Shown in pieces: positions 19,756-30,882 of a DNA stretch of 64,000 nucleotides. The DNA is from Durusdinium trenchii. Lineage: Eukaryota > Sar > Dinophyceae > Suessiales > Symbiodiniaceae. Both the position numbers and the translations under genes were made by a program. The notes below the pieces were generated by a model. It worked only from the letters and a program-made list of their open reading frames with translations. It ran no database searches and was not told the DNA's origin. The stretch's first letter is position 1. Each line of letters opens with the position of its first letter. The stretch is from the NCBI GenBank assembly GCA_963970005.1, contig CAXAMN010025695.1, positions 555,621-619,620 of the forward strand, written 5' to 3'.

Positions 19756-20116
19756 GTGCGTCTCCATCGGGTTGACCATGCTTCAACGATGGCCGAACCA
19801 TGCCCCACCACCTTTGGAAGCGAAGGAGAGGGTGTTTTTTGCAAGCAGAGGATTGGATTCATGAGTTCACGTCATAATCCTACAAGGAATTTCAACATTC
19901 TCGAAAGGAGGGGGTTGTTCAGTATGTTCTTTTTTCGTTGTTGGGGCTATAGCAAGTGGCTAGTTGCTGCGTTTGCTCCACTAGTTGCTCCGCCTGCGAA
20001 ATTCTAAGAGGCAGCACAGACTTGATACTTCCGGCCCATTCATCAACCGACCGCTGAAAGGTAGGTCGCCAGTAGGTCACCAATTCACCAGACTGCACCA
20101 GACTAAACTGGGAGGA

Positions 20117-20222
20117 TACAGTGGATTGAGAGTAGATGGCACAATCACCAAAAGGTGATTTATATGGATCCCCATCTAAAAGACATCTTGGGGGTTGTGC
20201 CATCTACTCTGAAACCACTGTA
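20117..20222. mobile_element. Tc1/mariner-like MITE
   Basis: Terminal inverted repeats of 26 bases, left 20119-20144 and right 20195-20220, with two mismatches. The inner 16 bases (AGAGTAGATGGCACAA) match perfectly. The ends are CAGTGG/CCACTG, and TA lies on each side (20117-20118 and 20221-20222). CAGT ends with TA duplications are the signature of Tc1/mariner-type insertions. The element is 102 bp and has no coding capacity, so it is a non-autonomous miniature element. Confidence 0.75.
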
Positions 20223-22897
20223 ATTATTTAGTATATATATTTTTAAATATATGTGATACACATGATTGCACATGCATAGAAGTACCATGAACCCCTGGCC
20301 TCTGCAACGGGTCAAGTTAAGTCGGACAAGTGGCCCAAAACTCTTTAGTGCTCATCCCTGCGATCCCGGGTGCTCAAACTTCTGTTTGAACGGGCCTTAA
20401 GGTAATGGCACATTTCGACATGGACAGATTTTTGAGCTTGTTACCCCCCAGCTTCCATTTTATTCATTTGAATCCCCCAAGGATTCGTTTCAGGAATGTT
20501 TTCGTTGCGGATACTTTTTTTTTGTTCAAGGAGTCTTGAAGTCGAAAGAAACCAAGACTAGACCGTCTGACTCTGTCGGTTGTCAGGAGTTCTTCCAAGC
20601 GCAGCTAGAAGCGATGTACCGGGACAAAGTTCCCTCTCCCGTTTGATGCCGCCAGACAGCTAGAAACCTGCAGCCATTTGCATCGGTTGCGTCCTAAAGG
20701 TTTTTTGCTCGTGTTGAAGTCATTTTCATGATGTTTCATGAGCGCAGAAGGATTTTGATACCTGGATGTCATACAAGTATATGTCTAGAGATTGTCGATG
20801 GCACAAGAGTTTTCCCGTTTCGAGCACAATTTGCCGATGGAGTTGCCGCATCATTGCCCTGGATGCGTTGGCCATTCCTGGCTCAAGATATACATATATA
20901 CCTATATCATATCATGTCATTATTTGTCGGTAAGCATTTGATGACGACAAACTCAACCAACCCATGGTGGCACGAAATTCCTCCACCATACATGCAGTAA
21001 CCACGAGGCGCCAGTCTAAAAAGTGACTCAAGACGGGCAAACGCTTCAGCGCAATCACTACAAACTCTCGCAATCAAAGAGCAGGTGACCTACAACAACA
21101 GTCCCGCAATAGCAGGCCACCTGGCTTGTTAGAGAAGCACATGGGCATGTAGGACGACGGGTCTCTACATTCCAGCGGTCACCGCCATGGCATTACGACG
21201 ACGGCTGCTGTCGATTGAGGAAGATGAAGATGAAGAGCCCATGTTCAAAGTGAAGCCTGGGTTAAAGATATGGTCGATGCACTGGGGAAATGGCCAAAAG
21301 TAAAATGGCTGTCGACTTTATAGGAATACGTTTCAGCTTCGGTTGTTTATTTTCTTGTTGCATGTTCAAGTCTAAGCTCCTAATTCTCAATGCTCAGGCC
21401 TCAGGCATTCTGTCATAACACCCTAGATGAAATTCAGCAGGTGAACATCCAGCAGACTTGGACGAGTGGGAAGATCACAAACTTCTCAAGGTGCATGCTC
21501 ATTGTTATCTCATGTTATCTCTATGTTTTGTATGCAGGTGAGGAGAATCATTGCCGGAATTTGATTAAGCAATATAGCCTTCATCTGGGATGTCGCTGCC
21601 CTACCATCGGGACACAGACCACGAGCCGTCTAAGGAAGAAGAGCAAGCTCAGTCGACAGATGGCGGCCACTAAGGTGGCTTGATCACTGGGCAGGTCCTA
21701 CCCAGTCATAACCTGTGTAATCCTGTGATATCCTGTGTACCTTGTGGCCTGGGGGATTGGCTTCTTTGACACAAGTTGAGAACCTTCAATTCCTTTGATT
21801 CAGGGAAATCGATGGAGTCAGCCCAACATGGGCGTTGTCTACGCACTCAGTAATTAAGTTTGATATACTTGTTGTGTTCCACTTTTGTCAAATGTCTTCG
21901 TGACAAATAAACAAGATACAATGCCAAGATGATTCACGTTTCATGTGTGGGTCGGTGTCCGGAAAATAGCACGGCCAAGCGAGTCCATCAGACCAATCAG
22001 GAGAAAAGAGGGGTCAAAAAAAGAAAGCGGTCGGCGGAAAGAACGTTCCACGTTGGTTCATGATGAGTCCGTGTGTAGAATGTTGGGCGGGGCGGTTCTA
22101 CCAAAAAGTAAGATGGACACCGGAAGCATCATTCAATCAACAACATGGTCGCTGCACGACTTGGCAGTGATTCCAAGGTGATTCCCTATTGGGTTCCTCT
22201 CATGTGGCGTCCAAGTTGGTGTTCGCTCATATTCATGCAGGTTCCATGTGTATTGGAAAGGTCTCCATGTAGCTTCCATGTTGGTGTTCCAAAAATTGGC
22301 CGTGAACTTCTACGTTTGTTGGCCAAGGTCAAGTTTGACCAATATTATGAAGATTTGGAAGCAGGGTGACCTGCAGTCAGGAAATGCGTTCAGTAACTTG
22401 TTCTCGGAGAAGTCAACGTAAGATATGTTTGTCACTTTGTTTGGCACATCGACTCCAATGCACTTCCATGTGTTTGCCCATCCCGAGAGCTCCGTGCCCG
22501 GCGCTGCTGAAATCAGCAGCGCTGTTCCAGATACAGCGAAGTGGGATAATGGTCAGCAGCATGTTGTTCAGCTTCACTTGGAGTTTTCACAGTCTAGTAT
22601 ACTTTAGCCCTACATTCCTTCCAGCAGCTTTGCTTGGCAACTGGTGGATCCAACGGTGACAATAATGATGAATGCAGTTCTTTTGGTTGCATATTGTCTC
22701 CGGTAATGGATCTTCAGACTTAAACTACCATGTTCATCCATGTTCTGGTTCTTTTGGACTTTGTTTGTCCCAGAATTGGTTTAAGAGGAATTCTGCAGGA
22801 AACTCATTTTTTGTTTGGGGGAAAACCATGGGTTTCCTGTAGATGTTCCCTTCAACCCATTCCGGGAGTTTGTGGACTTGCTCCGTCCTTTCGTCAG
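20223..22897. other. Few supported features
   Basis: Mostly unassigned. A 38-codon frame at 21187-21303 (MALRRRLLSIEEDEDEEP) has a coding-like acidic composition. A segment at 21540-21683 shows open frames after a GCAG acceptor. Neither has paired splice sites. The rest shows no convincing gene. Confidence 0.4.
20864..20887 (+). other. Possible relict of the dinoflagellate spliced leader
   Basis: GCCATTCCTGGCTCAAG resembles the 3' part of the conserved dinoflagellate spliced leader (GCCATTTTGGCTCAAG), with one extra base and two T-to-C changes. Such relicts mark retroposed, once trans-spliced mRNAs. The downstream sequence is TA-rich and not clearly coding, so the call is tentative. Confidence 0.3.
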
Positions 22898-23026
22898 GCA
22901 CCTGCAGATTTGGCCAGCTTCAAGAAGGTGAAGGGCGCTGAGAAGCTGAACGAATCCAAGGAGCCCAGAACGAAGCCCCGTAGCCCAACCAAGGCATCTA
23001 GATATGCTCAGGGCATCTGGCATTGA
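22898..23026 (+). CDS. Terminal exon of an unrecognised gene
   Basis: From a TTTCGTCAG acceptor to a TGA, 42 residues reading APADLASFKKVKGAEKLNES then KEPRTKPRSPTKASRYAQG. Lys/Pro/Ser-rich, probably a disordered C-terminus. Composition and third positions suggest coding; upstream exons were not identified. Confidence 0.45.
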   Translation, partial: APADLASFKKVKGAEKLNESKEPRTKPRSPTKASRYAQGIWH

Positions 23027-23378
23027 GCCACTTAAGATAGACTGGCAAGTCTAAAGTCAAAGTCTTTTTTTGCATCCTACCGAAAATGGCAGGTACTGGT
23101 ACTGCCTGCGATGCTTGGTCCAACTTGTTCGAAGGTCCAACATTGATGGGTTAATACGCATACAGCTTTATATATAGCATTACTATGTACCGAAGCATCA
23201 TTTGGAGCTGTAGGAACACGCGTTGCATGCCTGCAATCAGCTTGAAAGTCAGAAGTTTGGGTCGTTTTGTGAAGGGCAATTAAAACTTTGGCAGTGGCAT
23301 GTGAAACAAAACTCCTTCAACCTCCTGGATCGTTGAACAAGGCAACAACTGACTGCTCGGTCCAACTGATCGTTCGAG

Positions 23379-23491
23379 GACCCACGACGGAGCCATCGCA
23401 GCAGCCGACCGGAGGCCGTTGAGAGCGTGGGAGTGAGTGAGGCTGCAGAGGAGAGCGTGGAGGGGGAGGTCATCACTGAGCCATGCGAAGG
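23379..23491 (+). CDS. Gene H, acidic exon
   Basis: Between TTCGAG and GAAGG|GT. It reads DPRRSHRSSRPEAVESVGVS then EAAEESVEGEVITEPCE, phase 0 in and two bases out. Acidic, GC-rich third positions. The split codon closes with the exon at 24153. Confidence 0.5.
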
Positions 23492-24152
23492 GTATGACGT
23501 GGAGGCAGAGCTCCTTGGCAGAAGTCTCGGGCCTGGGCTTTCAAGCTTTCACGGCAGAGAGACAACCGTTCGATGATGCGGCTCGATGTGTTTTGAAGGC
23601 TTCGATCCTGTTCTATCCCAAACTGGGTGTGAAAAGAACTTGTGCGGACCCAAGATAGGTAGAAAAAGTAGATGGCCATGTGCCAATATCTATTTGGGGG
23701 ACCAAAAAAAGCAAGTTCGGTTCACCCAGACCATCCGAAGATGTTTTTCGATGTTGGGACGGCAGGGTGCACACATCTCCAGTGTCATGCTGCGGCATGC
23801 TTGGCTAGTTTGATGTATTGTGGCAGTAGTCCCCCAACAAGATAGTGGCACGATTGCCAATACATCAATACATGTTGAAAGGGATTTGACTTTTCTAGCC
23901 TATTATGGGGGTCTAACTAATTTGCAAGCCTGTGGAAACGAAGAGTTGGACAATGATAAGATTCCAGCGCAGGGAACGCATCCTGGCACCAGGAATGCCT
24001 GACCAAGCGGGCGTGCGGACCTCACCTGGCGGAATGCTTGCAACCATTTGGGGCGAAAAACATGTTCGAACCGGCTCACCTGCCACAGCTGGCAGCCCAC
24101 CCATCCGCAGCCCGACATGGTTGTCCTTCCCTTCTTCAGCGGCGTTCTGCAG

Positions 24153-24223
24153 GGACCACGAGACCTCAGCGGTGCAAGCAGCGCGCTTGGCAAGAGCACA
24201 ACGTGCTGCGGCCAGGGACACGG
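24153..24223 (+). CDS. Gene H, Ala/Arg-rich exon
   Basis: A 71-bp exon from TTCTGCAG to ACACGG|GT. It reads DHETSAVQAARLARAQRAAA then RDT, with one base in and one base out. Its phases match both neighbours (23491 and 24823). Likely an alpha-helix. Confidence 0.5.
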
Positions 24224-24429
24224 GTGGAATCAGAGCGCCCCCAGCGCAAGGACTGACTGCAATGTCAAATCCAGTTCCCCTGGTGCTAGATTGCTAATTA
24301 GAGCAGTGCTAGAGCAGTGGTCGCAAGCTATTCTGGAAACAGGGAGAGAAGAAGCTGTCAACGCGATTTGTGATCAAACATTATTGACATAGTTCATATA
24401 CACATGTCACATATATGTATATAATAATC

Positions 24430-24472
24430 ATATTAATATAGATAGATAGATCGATCGATAGATAGATAGAAG
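24430..24472. repeat. GATA/GATC tetranucleotide tract
   Basis: Interrupted GATA run with a central GATCGATC, in a gene H intron. Confidence 0.9.
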
Positions 24473-24822
24473 CCCTGTCAGTGGTACTGGGCGACTCCTG
24501 CAAGCTGTGCCCTGGGGAAAAGATGAAATGCGGAGCTGTTTGGTTTTGTTTTCCTAGAGCCTAGACATATCCTGTTTCTATAAGACGGGCCATGACAATT
24601 TCGGGGGGTGCTTGGTGGTCCAAGTGCAGGGTCACTCAGATTCTTGGTTTGCGGATGGTGATGGGGGTCATGTGACAGTCTTATCTTAATATCAACAAGA
24701 ATAGGCTAGAAAAGGTGTCTCTATTGTCTTCTAGGTTTTCCAACACTTTTGGCATTCTAGGCCTCATAGCTGCTACCGTCCAACCATGTTGACACAGTGT
24801 TTCCAAGTCTAGACCCGGCCAG

Positions 24823-24915
24823 GAGTTGATAGCAGCGCACGCATCAAGGCGCTAGCTGCTGCGGCACAGAGGGAGCTCAACGAGAACGAGGAGAGCAAGA
24901 AGCAAAACTGCTGGG
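24823..24915 (+). CDS. Gene H, helical exon
   Basis: From GGCCAG, two bases complete the split Gly codon. Then VDSSARIKALAAAAQRELNE and NEESKKQNCW to a GG|GT donor. The frame stays open beyond this donor to 25089, so read-through is possible. It fits a coiled-coil or charged helix. No family. Confidence 0.48.
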
Positions 24916-25579
24916 GTGTCCTGATGCCAGTGTCAGAGTCAAGAACTTCCAATGTACCCCGGACCAACCTCATGGACCCACTGGATTGTAGAAGAATAAG
25001 AGGGACTCTCCAGCAGTCCCTCTTGCAGGGATCTGACTATATAAATAAAACAAATTCGATGCTGAACTTTGGCGCTTATTTGTGCTTGTGAGGGTGAATT
25101 CAATTCAGCTCTATGGCTCATTATGGCTCTTCGGGGTTCTTGCCGTTATGGCGCTCTTGGATGGGTCCTACGCAGCGCTGCGCCGGGTTTTGGTATAGTA
25201 TGGAAACTGGGTGCAGGTCCATGCTGACTCAGTCGCGGGTAGATTGGATGCGAGATCCAGCCTGTGGGCCTTTCGCTTGGATCTGACGCTCTCACGTCTT
25301 CCAGACACCGGAGGTCGAAGATCCCTCGAAGGACCCCACACGAAGTCAGGCGCATCGAAGGCCCATTCTCTGGTGCTGCAAGTCTTGACAACAACACCGA
25401 ATACGAACTCGTTGTGGACCGATCACATCCACTCGCATCCACTCAAAAGGGAGCACAAGGGAGTCCAGGATCGCGTGAATGAACTCATGATGAACTCTTT
25501 AGATGTCGAGGGCGAAATTGAGGCTCTTTTTCTTCGAACATCTTCGAACTCAGAAGAGTCTCCTGTCGCTTCCCTAGAG

Positions 25580-25777
25580 GTCCGGTCGCTTCACCGGCTG
25601 ACAGCTCACCGGCCCTGGCTCCGTCCGCAGGAGCCAGAGGACGCCGCCGAGGCCTGGGCGCTCCGGCAGCTGGAAGTGGGTCTCCACCGCCGGCGAGCTG
25701 GGCAGGCGGGCAACAGAAGTCTCCGCCGACAAGGGCGGTGTGCTCCACCGAAGCCGAGATGTTTTGTCAAGTTATAA
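25580..25777 (+). CDS. Gene H, GC-rich 3' exon, frame uncertain
   Basis: After a CCTAGAG acceptor two plus frames stay open. The phase-consistent frame is Ala/Pro/Gly-rich (SPADSSPALAPSAGARG) and ends at a TAG near 25812. The other reads RPWLRPQEPEDAAEAWALRQ and ends at 25777; it has the more GC-biased third positions. The locus is very likely coding, but the frame cannot be fixed here. Confidence 0.4.
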   Translation, partial: VRSLHRLTAHRPWLRPQEPEDAAEAWALRQLEVGLHRRRAGQAGNRSLRRQGRCAPPKPRCFVKL

Positions 25778-25812
25778 GGAAGAGAAAGGAACAAGGAATG
25801 ATATTTGAATAG

Positions 25813-26338
25813 ATTTTTGTCAATTTATATATATATATTTATATAATTTAGAGCAGAAGTTGGCCTCTTTATTTGGCCCTGTCTGTCCCAAGAGCAGTAT
25901 AGAATCAGTAGCCCTGGCTGACTGGGGAAGTGTGTGTGTGTAACAACCCCCCTGCTTCTATGAACTATCAATGTAACAAACACACTCCTACTGGGCCAAG
26001 GCAACTGTGGCAACTGTGGCAAGTGCTTGTGTGAGAAGCCCGGCCCTGCTGCTGTATATTGGAGCATTCCGGCTCAAACTAGCCAACCATGGCCATGGTC
26101 AATGCTGGTGAGGTGTCTTGGCTCCAGAACTGGATAGCTGTTGGATAACCTGTTCACCTAATTGCCCATAGTATAGGCCCATAGGCCATAGGGCAGTTTT
26201 AGTTTTAGGTATGGGGTCATTTCTTCTCTAGATTCAAGCTAGCTGGGTCAGAGTCACAGAGCTTGAGAGGGAGGTTGATAGGTCAGGCCCTTCATTTCTC
26301 TGATGTGATGTCCGCCCAACCCCAACCCCCAAACTAAG
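25813..26338. other. No gene seen
   Basis: AT-rich spacer with a TATATATA tract near 25830. It marks the start of the AT-rich, low-complexity landscape that continues to about 56 kb. Confidence 0.5.
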
Positions 26339-26830
26339 GATCGTAAGAGGTCTCGGCCTCTTGATGGTGGCTCCGATGGTGGGGACAGCGAGCATTCTGA
26401 CGCCCCGAATCTTTCTCCTCCTGTCTTGTCAGTGCTTCCTATCTTTTGGCTCCCACGCTACCATGAGCTGGCAGAGCTAACTAGCGAAGATTACGCACAG
26501 CTGCGCGGCAAAAGGCCCTGTGGCAGCACTATTATTACGCGGCATATAGTAATATATAGTCATAGTATAGTATTATAGTATAGTCTTATAATTTATAACA
26601 CCCATGATGTTGCATGCATCATACAGTCATACATTGATCCCAGGCTAGGGTGTGAACACTGCACTGCACTGAACATGCAGGATTACATGGTATCCAAAGA
26701 ACCAATTGATGACTTCTTCTTCTGCTCTATTTTTACTAATGGGGCATCCCTGGCCAGAGATGAGGGTTCCTGGTTGAATGAGTGGGTGATGCAAGCAAAG
26801 GCTGTGGCCATGGCCCTGGCTACAAGCCTG
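26339..26830 (+). CDS. Gene D (C5-DNA-methyltransferase), N-terminal exons
   Basis: Two coding-like pieces upstream of the catalytic motifs. From 26339 (AG|GATCGT): DRKRSRPLDGGSDGGDSEHS, then PVLSVLPIFWLPRYHELAEL, then TSEDYAQLRGKRPCG, to about 26520. From 26681 (GCAG|GAT): DYMVSKEPIDDFFFCSIF, then TNGASLARDEGSWLNEWVMQ, to about 26825. Their donor sites were not resolved. The basic/acidic start fits a nuclear protein. Assignment to gene D rests on order, strand and spacing only. Confidence 0.4.
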
Positions 26831-26959
26831 CCGCGCCTATAATATAATAGCCTATAGCCCATAGCCTATAGCCCTTAATCCTAGGCCGCGGCGTATATAC
26901 AAATATAAACATATGATATGATTCATGATTCATGATTGATTGATCATATATTTAGACAT

Positions 26960-27080
26960 AAGACATAAGAGCTACAAAGCCACCGCAAATCTTGGCGATC
27001 TCAGGTTCACTATGTGGGGGGCATGTGAAGGTGCTGGAACAAGCGCTTACATCGCGAGCCTCGGCTTGCACTTGAAAAGG
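26960..27080 (+). CDS. Gene D, motif I exon (SAM binding)
   Basis: Reads LRFTMWGACEGAGTSAYIAS then LGLHLKR and ends near AAAAG|GA. A beta-strand followed by G-A-C-E-G-A-G-T-S fits motif I of C5-cytosine methyltransferases (consensus F.GxGG), which binds S-adenosylmethionine. Motif II follows in the next exon. The exact acceptor is uncertain (candidates at 26969 and 27005). Confidence 0.5.
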
Positions 27081-27343
27081 AACAGGCTGTACTGTATAGG
27101 GCCCAACCACAAACTAAGATTGTCTGGGCAGCCCATCCAACTCACAGCATGCCACATGTTAAGATGTTTCATGTGTCCTTTCCTTATTTCCCAAAAAGAC
27201 TGAAGAGTATTCAGAAATCAGTCTAGTCCAGTATTGAATGCGGTCCAGCTTTTTTTACTGCCATGGCATGGTGGGGGAGTGCTCCAAGGCACTGGGTTCA
27301 GTTGGGCAGGACTGGCCAGTTGCACATTCTCCCTTTCACCAAG

Positions 27344-27415
27344 GAAGAAGATGGAGCAAGACCTTGGCCTGAAGTTCGACCTGTTATTTAGCAGTGAAAT
27401 CGACCCTACGTTGAG
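27344..27415 (+). CDS. Gene D, motif II exon
   Basis: A 72-bp exon from CACCAAG to TTGAG|GT. It reads KKMEQDLGLKFDLLFSSEID and ends PTLR. FSSEIDP matches motif II of C5 methyltransferases, where the acidic residue after the second strand contacts the ribose of the cofactor. The frame stays open past the donor (CWCTKHYEC), so the end could be later. Confidence 0.55.
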
Positions 27416-28101
27416 GTGTTGGTGTACCAAGCACTATGAATGCAGCTCTATTTGCATTTGGGCATGCGCGTGCTTTCCCACCCAAGCAGAGGCAACAAAG
27501 GCAACTAAAGTATAGATCAGGCAATTGCGTTGAGGATTGAGGTTAGTTAATGGCATAACTTAACTTAACTGACACTTACTATACTGTTACTACTACTGAC
27601 TATAAACTATGACTAAGACTATGACTAAGACTATCGTTACATTACTATTACTCAGGAAACTAGAGATCACAGTTGGACACTTGGACTCGGAAACCTTGAA
27701 AAACTAAATGAGGAGTCCACAACAAAAACAACCACAACAAAAACAACACAGTCACAGAACTGAGACACAAACTATGTGAATTCTTGTCATTGCCCTACAA
27801 ACCTGTAATTTGTGATTTGTGTTTGAATGGCTTAGGCTTAGGCATAAGACCTCAACTAGCCTAAGCCTATGCACATGCTGTCCTTTCTACTACTATGACC
27901 CGGCTCAGTAGGTCAATTGTTTCTGTGGTGATGTTTTATATCAGAATTTGAATCATATCATATCGCGTTTTCCCAACCATTCGACCACATTGCTCCATTC
28001 ATTAGCAACTAGCTGAGACTAGCGAGCTGACAGGTGGCAACTGACTGACAAGTGACTAGTGGCAAAACTTCAGACTTTGAATTTGGACTTGGCCGGCTGA
28101 G

Positions 28102-28195
28102 ACTTGCATTTCTTCTCTGACGTTGAGCACGACATGCAGGGTGGTCATTGCCACGTCTGTGGTGGGCAGCATTCAGTCATCTCCATTGACGACTC
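28102..28195 (+). CDS. Gene D, motif III exon with a CxxC
   Basis: After a GCTGAG acceptor it reads HFFSDVEHDMQGGHCHVC then GGQHSVISID. FSDVEHDM is where motif III (a D after a third strand) is expected. The HCHVCGG insert could bind a metal. In-frame stops upstream limit the start to about 28100. The donor was not fixed. Confidence 0.45.
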
Positions 28196-28591
28196 TTGTC
28201 TTGGTGTTTTCAATTTCTTGATTGAAACAGAAGGTCTCAGTCATCCATGAAAGTGCGAAGGCAAAAGGTTGTGACCTAGGCATTGCAGCATAGACTTAGA
28301 TGTTTTGATGAACTTTGACGATTTGTGCAGCTGGTAATTCTTTGTACTATGTCAACGTCAATGCGTCTATTGACTCTACTTACTACTGAGCTCTATTTAA
28401 ACTATTTTATTGCGCGCATTGCATTGCTACGTATATATGGCCCTATGGCTGTTTGTGATTCTATTCTTGGTAATCAAGTTGAGTTCCGGCCAAGATCATC
28501 GAGAGAAAGTGAGAGTGAGAGCATACCTACAAACATGGCATGCGGCATGCAGCATGACACATGATGCACTTCCATTAGTGACGCGCCCAAG

Positions 28592-28680
28592 GATGATGTG
28601 GCCATCATCGGAATACCGTGTCCACTTTTCAGCCCGTTGAATGGCAAGACACGGCATGCTGGCTGGAATCCTTTCACTCA
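28592..28680 (+). CDS. Gene D, catalytic motif IV exon
   Basis: From CCCAAG it reads DDVAIIGIPCPLFSPLNGKT then RHAGWNPF. IIGIPCPLFSP is a close match to motif IV (GGPPCQ.FS). Its Cys attacks C6 of the target cytosine. An in-frame TGA lies upstream near 28563, so the exon must begin after it. The Gln that usually follows the Cys-Pro turn is replaced: PCP instead of PCQ. The donor was not fixed. Confidence 0.62.
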
Positions 28681-29204
28681 GAACTTTGGCTGCAATTCAT
28701 TTGTGTGGAGAATGAAAGGCTAGTGACTGCTAGTCTCCTAGTCCTAGTGACTAGTTACTCGTGACTCGTGACTGACTCTAATGGCTAATGACTCAATGAC
28801 TCATGACTAATGACTTCTACTGCCACTACTTCTGATTAATTGACTCACGAAAAAGTCAGGAGTCAGGAGCGGTCAAAGTGGCAAAGCAAAGCAAAGTTGT
28901 CATGAAGCCTCTAACCGAGTCGAAGTTCACCAGGTTCGAAAAAAACATGGACCCATGGAATCTGTCCACCACATTGCAAACCAGTGTTGCTGTTGGTGCT
29001 CCAATTGGTTTGGATGCACAACCAGGTTGAAACCAGAATCAAAACGAATTGAAGATGGGGACGAGGGACCATGACGAGTGTTTTGGCAAGGGGTAGGACT
29101 GGGCAGGTCGGTATTTCCTTTATACAGATTTATACAGTTGTTGTTGCTGCTTATTGCTTGATTTGTGATGGGACAACAACTCTTCTTCACACCACCAGTT
29201 TTAG

Positions 29205-29280
29205 GCCAGAAGCCCGAGTTGTGAAAGCATGCCTGGAGAAGATCAGGGCTCGGAATCCCAAATGCTTCATCGTTGAGGAA
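29205..29280 (+). CDS. Gene D, motif VI exon
   Basis: A 76-bp exon between TTTTAG and GAGGAA|GT. It reads PEARVVKACLEKIRARNP then KCFIVEE. A helix, NP, then hydrophobic strand and acidic end match motif VI (P..fllENV), where Glu protonates the cytosine ring. The Glu is present in VEE; the Asn of ENV is not. It is the last gene D exon before the gene E interval. Confidence 0.55.
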
Positions 29281-30882
29281 GTGCCTTGATTGCACTCATA
29301 TTGTGCCATTCAACAGGCAACATTCAGTGTTCCATGCTTTAGGTCCTGTACAGTACTGGCTGTAGGGTCTGCTTTGCGCTGCAATGATACAGATACTGAT
29401 ACAGATCTCAGATAGTTACATGATGCATGCAATTGTGTGTCCGTTTGTATGTATGTGACTGAATGTATGTGTTTAACTAGACAAGTGTCAGTACACCATG
29501 ATTCAATGTTCAAACCAGGTTCAGGATGTTCAATGCGCCCTGTGATTTTTGGTAGATTGCTCTGCTGTGCTTGCTGAAACTGGCTAAGTGTTCCAATGTT
29601 TTTTTTATCGACTGATTTGATTTAGCACATTTTATGACGAATCAGAAGAAAATGATCAATGACATCCATGTCACGGTCCATGAAGCATGAATGGCGAATG
29701 TAAAGGCAGAGGCAGCGGCATGTGTGCTCAAGGTTGCACAAAAGAGAAAAAATGAAGACAACTCAACTAATTAACACATGCGCAGTCACCATTTAAAGAC
29801 TACCAGCACTGCAATATACTGCAATGATATCTCAGTCCTCACACACTGTTAAGTAGATAGAATGACTAGGGCTGATCGAGGTAGGTTGTGACCCGGTTTG
29901 ATGAACGATAATAAACCAGTTGTAACAACAGCCTGCTGTGCCAATGTGGCAAATATTTGTCAAACCAGGTGTGGTCTATCACGCGTCCCTTTGGTGAACC
30001 ACTGCCAAACGAGTGGCGCAAGTACAAGGCGCCCCGCAACAGGGACTGTACAGAGTCAGAGTCAGATTCACTTGAACGCTTAAGTTATGGATGGACACAG
30101 TCATAGTTCGGGACGTGGTTCAGTGGCAGGAGATAGGAGTTTTGAATCTGTTATCATATGTTGCTGAGCTCAGTCCTTTGAACCTGTCCGCCCATCAGTT
30201 GCTCAAACATGAGACAAAGGACTGGACTTGTGAGAGTTCCATCACACTGACAGTGACCACGACAGGACAGCTTCAGTGACAACCATTTTTCCTTTGCCTG
30301 ATCTCTCTATATGATAGGAATTGTCCATGATGAATGATGGCGATTCACAGGTCATGTTCACCAAATGGTTAGTTGTTGACTTATCAAATCATATCATCAT
30401 ATCATTTCAGAAGATGTGATTGATGGATTGATATGACCCATGGTGATCAGTGATCAGTGATACAATAAGTGATAGACCGACGGGACGTGACATAGATGAT
30501 AGAACACGCAGACTATAATGACTATTAGACTGGGCCTACAAAGGTTATAAGTTATTATAAGTTATAGTTATAGTTATAGACTATGACTATGACTCATGAC
30601 TATTACTATTACCATTATGATAGACTAATAGTCATAGTGATAGTCATGGTCTATTGTTTAAAACTATATGATGATGGTATCACGGTATCATATGATCTGA
30701 TATGGTCCCATGGTCCGATATGGTACACCTCACTTTGGAAAGCTCACACTTCCCAACTGACTGAGACAAAGAACCAGCACACAGTCTACAAATTAGGCCA
30801 CAGTCACAGGAGCAAAGGCAAACAGCAAACACATCCACAACAAACATTGATTTTCCTAGACACTGCTCTTCTCATTCATGTG
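29281..30882. other. Gene D intron sequence upstream of gene E
   Basis: AT-rich, built from short words such as ACTATGACT and CATATCAT. Short open frames near 29900-30280 have no clear splice pairs. No confident exon. Confidence 0.5.

Noticed and set aside
30583-30882. Extension of gene E upstream of 30883
   Set aside because: The upstream codons come from simple ACTATGACT-type repeats, so the open frame is likely accidental.
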